From JBBIOU01 sp037443205 (GTDB lineage: Bacteria; Bacteroidota; Bacteroidia; Flavobacteriales_D; UBA2798): a stretch of 64,000 nt of DNA. The notes under the pieces were generated by a model, which worked only from the letters and a program-made list of their open reading frames with translations, had not been told where the DNA came from and ran no database searches. The stretch spans positions 11,247-75,246 of the forward strand of contig JBBIOU010000016.1 in assembly GCA_037443205.1 (NCBI GenBank), written 5' to 3'. The translations under genes were made by a program, and so were the position numbers. Positions within the stretch are counted from its first letter, which is position 1. Every line of letters begins with the position of its first letter. Below, in pieces: positions 1 to 7,800 of the stretch.

Positions 1-667
1 AAATAGAAAGAGTATCTGCATTTAAAAACTCATATTCCAGGTTATCAATGTACATGAATGCAGCTCCAAGCCCTTGCAATAATTTTAATCTACCGCCTAT
101 TTTTAAAAAATGTTCATTATTATCAAGCAATACTCTGCCGTAATTAAAACCATATTCGGCCCAGGCCATGGTTTGTATGCTCAATCGCTTGTTGTATAAT
201 CTGTCTACCCATAAAGAGGGGTATTCCAGTTCTTCTTTTATTAATTTAGCTAAATCCGCACCAATGTCATCAATATTAAAAAACTGGCGTATTTTCCAAT
301 TAAACCCGATGGCTGTTTTATCGCTTAGCGTAACCATAAATGCCGGCAGTTGCAGTTCAGAGAATTGATATATTTGTTTATTACTGCGGCTTGTACGCTC
401 ATAAACGTATTTATCCCATATTTCATTTTCGGTAACAGTTCCTAATTTTTGAGCGGCTATACCTTTTAAAGAAAGATAATTATTGTAGGCTGCCATAGAA
501 AATCCGCCCAGGGTTAAATCAAATTTATAACGGCTGTCTACAATGGAGGCAGGTTGTAAATCTACACCGGTTATACCACTGTAGTTCATTTCTCTTACAC
601 CAATATAATCTTGTGCAAACAGTAAATTGCAAAATAACAATAAAATAATCCCGAACAGATTTTTCAT
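1..667 (-). CDS. DUF5723-like outer-membrane protein, N-terminal part (runs off left edge)
   Basis: The reverse strand reads from an ATG at 667 without a stop to the window edge, giving about 222 residues. It opens with a clear signal peptide (MKNLFGIILLLFCNLLFAQ) followed by a stretch reading MNYSGITGVDLQPASIVDSR, which I recognise as the start of the DUF5723 family, predicted outer-membrane beta-barrel proteins of Bacteroidota. The remainder is rich in alternating hydrophobic and aromatic residues, as expected for a barrel. A TAnnTTTG promoter element lies 33 bases upstream. It is divergent from the TPR gene. The C-terminus and the exact role are outside the window or unknown. Confidence 0.8.
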   Translation of the reverse strand, partial: MKNLFGIILLLFCNLLFAQDYIGVREMNYSGITGVDLQPASIVDSRYKFDLTLGGFSMAAYNNYLSLKGIAAQKLGTVTENEIWDKYVYERTSRSNKQIYQFSELQLPAFMVTLSDKTAIGFNWKIRQFFNIDDIGADLAKLIKEELEYPSLWVDRLYNKRLSIQTMAWAEYGFNYGRVLLDNNEHFLKIGGRLKLLQGLGAAFMYIDNLEYEFLNADTLSI

Positions 668-699
668 TTATTTAATTTTTAATGAATTTTTTATAGTAA

Positions 700-707
700 C
701 AAAACTA
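700..707 (-). promoter_or_regulatory. -7 promoter element for the DUF5723 gene
   Basis: Minus strand reads TAGTTTTG, a full match to the Bacteroidota -7 consensus TAnnTTTG, about 33 bases before the ATG at 667. No convincing -33 TTTG was picked out. Confidence 0.5.
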
Positions 708-761
708 ATGAATATTTTATTATTTATATAAAATTACTATCTTGCGGTAAATTAAATATTC

Positions 762-1859
762 ATGAAAAAAATAGTTTTAACCATTTGCTTTTTAAACGCT
801 ATTGTTATGGGCGCTTTTACACAAAATACCGAAAGTGCTGATGAAAAGCTTAAAAAGGCAATAGAACTAATGGATAACGGTAAAATAGAAGAATCTATAA
901 CATTGCTTAAAGAAGCAAAAAAATTAGACCCCAAAAACAGTGTTTACGATTACGAAATGGCTTATGCATATTACATATCTAAAGATTATGCCAAAGCTGC
1001 AAAAACCTTAAAACCTATATTGAATAAACCCGATGCTAAAGACTTGTATTACCAGCTTTATGGTAATGCTTTGGATTTACAAGGAAAAAGAAAAGATGCT
1101 TTAAAAGCCTATGCCGATGGGTTAAATAAATTTCCCAATTCCGGGCGATTATTTTTAGAAATTTCAGTTATATTAATCAATGAAAAACAACTGGGCGATG
1201 CCCTTACAACTTTAGAAGCCGGTGTTAAAGTTGAGCCGACTTATTCATCTAACTATTACTGGCTTACCAAGATATTTTTAAATACCGATTTTGAAGTTTG
1301 GGGCATGCTTTACGGAGAAATATTTATGAATATTGAACGCACCAGTAAAAGAACTACCGAAATAGGTAAAATGCTTTTTAACACCTATAAAAGCGAAATA
1401 AAATTTGATTCTGATACTTCGGTAAGTATTAGTTTTTGCAAAACCGAAGAAGTAAATGTTGATGAAGATGATGAAGATATCAGATTGCCTTTTGGCACTT
1501 TTATATACGAAACAACCCTGCTTGCTTCTATCCCTATTGCTAAATGGAAAACAGAAAACGAGCGAAAAATTACCATCAAATCTCTTTGTGAAATAAGAAA
1601 AAACTTTATTGAACAATATTATAACAACTTCCACCATGACGAAAAATACCCCGTTGTACTTTTTGATTATCATAAACGACTAATAGAAAAGGGATTTTTT
1701 GAAGCCTATAATTATTGGTTGTTTTTAGGTGGTGATTACGAAGAATTTATTTTATGGAAAAATGCCAATAAAGAAAACTGGGAGGCTTTTGTTCAATGGT
1801 TTAACGACAATCCTATTAATCTGAACGTTGATAATTATTTTCACCGTACGAAAATGTGA
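762..1859 (+). CDS. Exported tetratricopeptide-repeat protein
   Basis: 365 residues. A signal peptide (MKKIVLTICFLNAIVMGAFTQ) is followed by four helix-turn-helix TPR-like units at about residues 28-60, 61-92, 95-126 and 127-160, with the usual small/aromatic pattern (for example DNGKIEESITLLKEAKKLDP). The C-terminal 200 residues are not TPRs and contain an acidic patch NVDEDDEDIR near 230. TPR proteins are binding scaffolds, so a periplasmic partner is likely but unidentified. It is divergent from the DUF5723 gene and converges on the sterol-desaturase-like gene with 2 bases between stops. A weak TATCTTGC sequence at 738 could be its -7 element. Confidence 0.8.
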   Translation: MKKIVLTICFLNAIVMGAFTQNTESADEKLKKAIELMDNGKIEESITLLKEAKKLDPKNSVYDYEMAYAYYISKDYAKAAKTLKPILNKPDAKDLYYQLYGNALDLQGKRKDALKAYADGLNKFPNSGRLFLEISVILINEKQLGDALTTLEAGVKVEPTYSSNYYWLTKIFLNTDFEVWGMLYGEIFMNIERTSKRTTEIGKMLFNTYKSEIKFDSDTSVSISFCKTEEVNVDEDDEDIRLPFGTFIYETTLLASIPIAKWKTENERKITIKSLCEIRKNFIEQYYNNFHHDEKYPVVLFDYHKRLIEKGFFEAYNYWLFLGGDYEEFILWKNANKENWEAFVQWFNDNPINLNVDNYFHRTKM

Positions 1860-1861
1860 TT

Positions 1862-2734
1862 CTACTTTTTTAGTCCGACTCTTAGTTGTCTGGAAGTTTT
1901 TTTACTGCCATCATGACTCCATCCCGGTGGACCGAATATATACATCAATTTATCTTTAAATGTAGGAGCACGTTTTACGTCTTTCCACATACTTATCCAT
2001 TCATGAAAAATAACATCTTTGGGTTGGTGAGATTTAATATTTTCGGTTAAGCCATAAGTTACGGCTTCTTCTTCGGGTTGATAGGTGCCAAATATTCTGT
2101 CCCATATAATAAATACCATCCCCATGTTTTTATCCAGGTATTTAACATTGCTCCCGTGATGTACTCTGTGGTTGCTGGGTGTTGCCAAAAAATATTCAAG
2201 TACCCCCAACTTACCAACCATTTGGGTGTGTATCAATATGCCATATATTTGAGTTGCCGAATACATAAACATAATATCCATAGATTTAAAACCTAATAAA
2301 GACAGTGGAATAAAATATATAAACCTGTATAACGGCTGAAAAACGGATGAACGAAAACCTACTGTTAAATTAAATTCCTGTGATGAATGATGTGTAACGT
2401 GTATAGCCCAGAATAAGCGACAATAATGGTCAACATAATGCAGTACATAAAATAAAAAATCTTCAAGTATTAATAGCCCTATCCAATACAGATAAATATT
2501 TTCAATTTGCATGATATGATATTGATAAAAATAATTGAGTACAAACAGAGTAACTCCCAGCATCAAAACATCTAATCCCATGTTTAATAACATAAGATAA
2601 ATGTTTTCTAAAGTTCCTTTAAAGGTGTAGTGTTTATATCGAAAATAATTAGATAATAATATTTCTGCACCTATCACTAACAAGTAAATAGGAGTAGAAA
2701 TAAGTAGCAGCAGTGTTTCTCTGGTTATTTCCAC
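1862..2734 (-). CDS. Sterol desaturase / fatty acid hydroxylase family membrane protein
   Basis: 290 residues, starting at GTG. The three histidine clusters of the di-iron membrane hydroxylase superfamily are present: H99-x3-H103 (HYVDH), H112-VTHH-116 and H189-RVHH-193, within a protein having about four hydrophobic segments. The family performs O2-dependent hydroxylation or desaturation of lipids at the inner membrane; the substrate cannot be read. The GTG start is chosen because a TAnnTTTG element ends exactly 4 bases before it (see findings). It is the last gene of the minus-strand run after DUF2452, but has its own promoter. Confidence 0.85.
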   Translation of the reverse strand: MEITRETLLLLISTPIYLLVIGAEILLSNYFRYKHYTFKGTLENIYLMLLNMGLDVLMLGVTLFVLNYFYQYHIMQIENIYLYWIGLLILEDFLFYVLHYVDHYCRLFWAIHVTHHSSQEFNLTVGFRSSVFQPLYRFIYFIPLSLLGFKSMDIMFMYSATQIYGILIHTQMVGKLGVLEYFLATPSNHRVHHGSNVKYLDKNMGMVFIIWDRIFGTYQPEEEAVTYGLTENIKSHQPKDVIFHEWISMWKDVKRAPTFKDKLMYIFGPPGWSHDGSKKTSRQLRVGLKK

Positions 2735-2738
2735 ACTG

Positions 2739-2746
2739 CAAAAATA
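2739..2746 (-). promoter_or_regulatory. -7 promoter element 4 nt before a GTG start
   Basis: Minus strand TATTTTTG, then CAGT, then the GTG at 2734. The spacing predicts transcription starting at or within a base or two of the start codon, hence a leaderless mRNA for the hydroxylase gene. Confidence 0.6.
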
Positions 2747-2756
2747 ACAAACAAGA

Positions 2757-3188
2757 TTAAATTTTTGTCCAGGTTCTGTCGGCCAGTTGCTTTACTGCTG
2801 CCAAAAATTTTTTAAATGGCATTTTATGACCCCATTCTTCGGGTGATATCATAGAAAGTATATAATCGCCTTCTGCATTTTGATACAAATAATAAACATG
2901 ATTGATAACAGGAATGAAGCTGATTTTTGCTTCATATATTTTGTGCGAGAGTTCTTTTCTTTCTTGTATTTCTGCTGCCTGATTAGCAAGTAATTCTATT
3001 TGCTGCCGAATTTGCTTAAGTTGCATATCGGTTAGTTCGTGCATGGCATGTAGCGCCTGATGCTTAATGACTGCCTCTTCATTAGGCTTAACAATTGCAC
3101 TACCTCTGTTATGCGCATAAGATAATGTGCCCGGGGTTTCGGTAATTTTATCGGGGTCAATCGGGTTATAAAATTCTTCTACTTGCAT
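2757..3188 (-). CDS. DUF2452 domain protein
   Basis: 143 residues, soluble, no signal peptide. The N-terminus (NPIDPDKITETPGTLSYAHN) and the C-terminal YLYQNAEGDYILSMISPEEW segment match what I recall of DUF2452, a short family of unknown function in bacteria and eukaryotes. A central helix (about residues 45-80) is rich in Gln/Glu and may form a coiled coil. It lies 38 bases downstream of ACMS decarboxylase on the same strand and may be co-transcribed with it, but no functional link to tryptophan catabolism is known to me. Confidence 0.7.
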   Translation of the reverse strand: MQVEEFYNPIDPDKITETPGTLSYAHNRGSAIVKPNEEAVIKHQALHAMHELTDMQLKQIRQQIELLANQAAEIQERKELSHKIYEAKISFIPVINHVYYLYQNAEGDYILSMISPEEWGHKMPFKKFLAAVKQLADRTWTKI

Positions 3189-3226
3189 ATTTGTTACTTC
3201 ACCAACAAATGATAATTTAGAAATGT

Positions 3227-4243
3227 TTATAAAAAATCTTGTTTACTCATACCGAGCCATTGCAATGCTGAACCGCTCAGCAATATTTCTTTTTGTTCAA
3301 TAGTATAAGGCATGCTGTGTATTAACTCACCGGGTTTTAATTCACCCAAGGGAAAAGGATAATCTGTACCTAAAGCTATTTTATCGAAACCAAATAATTC
3401 AATTATATAATCGAGCATTTTTTTGTCGTGTACCAAAGAATCTAACCAAAATTTACCTAAATAATTTTTAGGGGGGACATTATTATCAATAGCACATAAA
3501 TCAGGTCTGACTTCAAATCCGTGTTGTATACGACCAATTGTAGCAGGAAAAGAACCGCCTCCGTGTGCAAAGGCAACTCTTAGGTTTGGCAATTTTTCAA
3601 AAACACCTCCAAAAATCATTGAACAGATAGCCAAAGAGGTTTCTGCAGGCATCCCAACCAGCCATGGCAACCAATAACGTTGCATTTTATCTTGCCCCAT
3701 CATATCCCAGGGATGAACAAACACGCACATATCCAGTTCTTCGCAAGCTTCAAAAACTTCAAATACATGTGGGTCATTTAAGTTCCAATCGTTGATATGT
3801 GATCCTATCTGAACGCCTTTTAATCCGATTTTTTTGCAGCGCTCCAGTTCTTTTATCGCCATAGCAGGCGATTGCATGGGTAGTGTTCCTAAACCAACAA
3901 ATCGTTTGGGGTAACGATTAACTACTTGTGAAATATGGTCGTTTAAAAATTGTGACGTAATTAGTGTATGTTCGGGCTTTGCCCAATAATGAAACATTAC
4001 CGGAACGGTTGATAATACTTGCACATCTACCTGATGATGGTTACATTCCTTTATTCTGGTTTCATCGCTCCAGCAATTATCCTCTATCTCCCTGAAAAAC
4101 TTATTGTCTTTCATCATCCGCGCACAGCAGGGCTTATGGTGTTCCAGATGTATAAATCCTCCGTAGCCGAAATCATTTTTCCATATCGGAATATTTTCAG
4201 GAAGAATGTGTGTATGAATGTCAATAGTGAAAATTTTACTCAT
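3227..4243 (-). CDS. nbaD: 2-amino-3-carboxymuconate-6-semialdehyde decarboxylase (ACMSD)
   Basis: 338 residues, amidohydrolase fold. It decarboxylates ACMS, the ring-opened product of 3-hydroxyanthranilate, to 2-aminomuconate semialdehyde, diverting the kynurenine pathway from NAD synthesis to catabolism. The zinc-site residues known from Pseudomonas fluorescens ACMSD are all present at matching positions: H10-x-H12, H177, H227 and D294, and R51 which contacts substrate. Its ATG overlaps the stop of the dioxygenase gene by 4 bases, which indicates translational coupling of consecutive pathway enzymes. The gene name follows the 2-nitrobenzoate (nba) usage. Very sure of family; pathway inferred from the pair. 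Confidence 0.93.
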   Translation of the reverse strand: MSKIFTIDIHTHILPENIPIWKNDFGYGGFIHLEHHKPCCARMMKDNKFFREIEDNCWSDETRIKECNHHQVDVQVLSTVPVMFHYWAKPEHTLITSQFLNDHISQVVNRYPKRFVGLGTLPMQSPAMAIKELERCKKIGLKGVQIGSHINDWNLNDPHVFEVFEACEELDMCVFVHPWDMMGQDKMQRYWLPWLVGMPAETSLAICSMIFGGVFEKLPNLRVAFAHGGGSFPATIGRIQHGFEVRPDLCAIDNNVPPKNYLGKFWLDSLVHDKKMLDYIIELFGFDKIALGTDYPFPLGELKPGELIHSMPYTIEQKEILLSGSALQWLGMSKQDFL

Positions 4244-4764
4244 ATAAAGCGCTCATCTACTTCCATCACTGTTCCGCATTTTTTGCAGGTTCTTAAATCC
4301 TGCGAAGTATAAAACTCCTTAAAGGTGGGTAAAAAATCTTTTTCTATACTGCGCAAAACAAAACGTTTTTGAAAAAGCGGATGATTACATTTTTCGCAAT
4401 ACCAAAACAAACCATCTTGTTCGCCTGCCCTGCGTTTGCGTTCAATAACCAAACCTACTGTATTAGCCGGCCTTATGGGCGAATGAGGAATATTAGGCGG
4501 CAACAAAAAAATTTCGCCTTGTTTGATAGGTACCTCCACTGCTTTGCCATCAACCTGAACTTTTACTAAGATATCGCCTTCTAACTGATAAAAAAACTCT
4601 TCGCTTTCATTAAAATGGTAATCTTTTCGGGCGTTAGGTCCTCCAACAACCATAATAATAAATTCTGCATCCTGATAAATTACTTTATTATTAACCGGGG
4701 GCTTAAGCAAATGGCGATTATCGTCTATCCATTTCTTAAAGTTAAAAGGCATAATTAAACTCAT
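4240..4764 (-). CDS. nbaC: 3-hydroxyanthranilate 3,4-dioxygenase
   Basis: 174 residues, cupin fold. It opens the ring of 3-hydroxyanthranilate with Fe(II) and O2 to give ACMS. The catalytic set known from Cupriavidus metallidurans is present with an offset of one: R46, H50, E56, H94 and R98. The bacterial-type C-terminal rubredoxin-like iron site is also seen as CEKC (123-126) and CKKC (about 159-162). The start at 4764 gives MSLIMPFNF; an internal Met four codons later is also possible. First gene of the run with ACMSD, overlapping it by 4 bases. A TAACTTTA sequence at 4784-4791 on the minus strand may be a variant -7 element. Confidence 0.95.
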   Translation of the reverse strand: MSLIMPFNFKKWIDDNRHLLKPPVNNKVIYQDAEFIIMVVGGPNARKDYHFNESEEFFYQLEGDILVKVQVDGKAVEVPIKQGEIFLLPPNIPHSPIRPANTVGLVIERKRRAGEQDGLFWYCEKCNHPLFQKRFVLRSIEKDFLPTFKEFYTSQDLRTCKKCGTVMEVDERFI

Positions 4765-4813
4765 AGCATTTTTTTTAATGGCTAAAGTTAATTAAAAAGT
4801 TTTTGGTAAAAAA

Positions 4814-4846
4814 AACCGCCCCCTCGGCATAGCCGAGGGGGCGGTT
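4814..4846 (-). terminator. Strong rho-independent terminator for the 1908-residue protein gene
   Basis: A perfect 15-bp, very GC-rich stem (AACCGCCCCCTCGGC) with a 3-base loop. Read on the minus strand it ends in a run of eight T residues. It lies 23 bases beyond the stop of the large T9SS gene. Confidence 0.9.
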
Positions 4847-4868
4847 ATATTTTAATCAGAAATAACTG

Positions 4869-7800
4869 CTAATAATTAACTATTATTCGTTGGTTATATA
4901 TTCTGTCTGCGCTTGTTATCTGAAGCATATATACTCCTCTTTCGGCTTTTTCTATAGTTATTTCCTTACGATTAATTGTGCCGTTTAATCTGCTGTTATA
5001 GATTAATTTGCCTTGCATATCAAAAATTTTAATATCTGCATTGGCAATATTATCAAGGTTGATAACAAAATTACCATTGTTTGGATTAGGCATCACATTA
5101 ACCGATTGTCCATTAATTTCATTTACTCCAAGACACTCATCAACGGTTATTCTGATGGTATCTCTGCCCACGCAGCCAAAAGCATCTGTTACCCCTACCG
5201 AGTAAGTATATAAACCTAAACCTTGCGAACCTAATACAACTATGGTTTGTGTAGTAGCTGCATTACTCCATGTATAAGAAGTAAATCCGGGTCCTGCATC
5301 AAGAGTAATGCTATTGTAAATACAAATTGTAGTATCAGGACCAAGATTAACCGTAGGATTAGATCCTAAAGTAATTAAAATAGTATCTGCAGCTTCACAT
5401 CCATCGGCATTAGTAACAGTAACACTGTATGTTCCGGCTGTTGATGCTGTAATAGTTTGTGTAGTATCTCCTGTGATCCAATTATAGCTGGTATAACCGC
5501 TACCTGCATCTAATACCAACGAACCTCCGTTACATACAACGGTATCATTACCTAAGTTAACCGGTGCAGGTAACTGACCAAATGAAACATTAATGTCATA
5601 AGTGGCCGTACATCCGTTTACCGGTTCAGTAATTTCAACTGAGTAGTTACCATTAGCAGTAACGTTTAATGTTTGATTGGTTGTACTATCACTCCACAAA
5701 TAGGTAGAACCTGCATTACCTGCATCAAGGGTTATTGATGTAATTCCGCATAACAAAGTATCAGCGCCTAAATTATCAACAGGTGCAGGGTTTACAGTAA
5801 CAACAACCGATGCGTTAGAGGAACATCCGCTAATGGTATCAAGTATTGTTACCTGATAAGTTTCTGTACTTGTGGGATAAGCCATAGGGTTAGAAATATT
5901 GTCAAAATTCAACGTGGATGAAGGTGTCCATACAAAACTGAATTGGTCCTGACCACCGGTGATGGAAACGTTATAGTCTTCATATTCACCAAAACCGGTA
6001 TGGCCACAAGCTTCTGTAGCAAGTACCTGCGAACTGAACCTACATGCCACTCTCATTCTGGTAATACCATTATATGCCGTGTTGGGTATGGTAATACTGG
6101 TTGTTACTGTAGTAGTAGTAGCAGTAGTGGTGTTATATACGCTTTCAGCAGCTTCGAACACACCATTGTGATTAAAGTCTATCCACACTCTGAATTGTTG
6201 ACTCCAGCTTGTGGTAGGTGTTAAAGACAAGGTGTATAAAGTTGTATTATCAGCAACTACGTTTGCGGTTAATGCATTATAATAAGTATAATCAGTAGGA
6301 GCATCACCTGAATTTAAATTCGAAATATCTGCAAATACAACTCCGTCAATAAAATCTCCTGTTGCTCCGGTTATGCCAACGGTTGGAGTACAATATGCGG
6401 TTCCGGCAAACGCGTTGGCTTGCAACTGTGTGGTATCTCCTTCGCAAATAACAGCCGGTGTAGCTGTGGGTGTAGCAACTGGCGTATTAAATACGTTGAT
6501 ATTAATTGTTGCATTGCCTTGACAGCCATTTACATCAGTACCAACTACAGTATACAAGGTAGTAGATGTAGGCGATGCATCTACCATATCTCCACTGGTA
6601 GCCGATAATCCTGTGGCAGGAGACCAGCTATAAGTGAGTGCACCTGTGGCAGTTAATGTTACAGGGGTGCCCGGATTACAATAATTTGTATCGGTAGATG
6701 TAACTGCTACAGTTGGATTAGCATTTACAGTTAAAACAATACTATCAGACAGTATTGTACTGCAATTGTCGTTTAATGTAACATAATATGTGCCTGTTCC
6801 TAGCGGTGTAATAGCTGTTATTAAAGGATTAGCATCGGTAGAAGTAAATCCATTAGGCCCTGTCCATGAATAACTGTATGGTTGTCCTCCACCGGTAACC
6901 GTAGTTTGTAAAGTAATGTTTGTGCCTTCACATACGGTATCTGCAGGCGTCACTGAGGTGCTTAAGTTTAGTGGATCTACATTAATTGTAATGTTAGCCG
7001 GTGTAGATGTACATGAACCGCTCATAGCCGTAACCGTATATGTGGTGGTAGCTGTAACAGCCTCTGCTAATGGGTTAGCAATATTTGTAGCATTTAAAAA
7101 TGTTGCCGGAGTCCATGTATAGGTAACCGGATTTGAAATTGGAAACAACGAGTACATGGTACCGGCAGCCGGTTGACCGGTGTTATTGTTGTTTGGTACA
7201 GAATTGCTTGTAGTGTTAGAAGAAATGGTTATGCTTTGGTAATGAACCGGAGCGGTACTTAGCCCTGTTGCACCTACTGATGCACTCATGGTGGCAGTAT
7301 TCATGTTGCCATATCTGAACTCTATTAATCCGTTGCTCTCATAAAGCCAAGCCTGGAAAGTAGAGTTAGCCGGTCCTGATAAATTTCTAGGTATTGTAAC
7401 AAACCATTGTACAATTAGTATTCTGTTTGGTGCTGTACCAATAACTTCATAAACAACATTACCCGTAGAACCCGTAGCCAAATCATCCCAGTATGGATAT
7501 ATTTTAGGGATATTTACTGTACTAATTACCGAGTTGGTAAACTGATTAGTTGCAGCGGTTCCTCCTAAACGTATCCAACCATCCGGGGATACTGAAAATT
7601 GGGTGTAATCGGCATTTTCAAATTTAAATGTAAAGCCTATGTTTTGCACCGAAGACGGTGTATCATCAACATTACTGTTTACTGCCGTTGTAGGAGCAGT
7701 AAATGTATGCAATGTTGCACCTGTACTATTAGAAAACTGATAGTTATCTACTGTTGTGGTCTGTATAGAATAAGCATTTGCTTGTAATTGTGATGTATCA

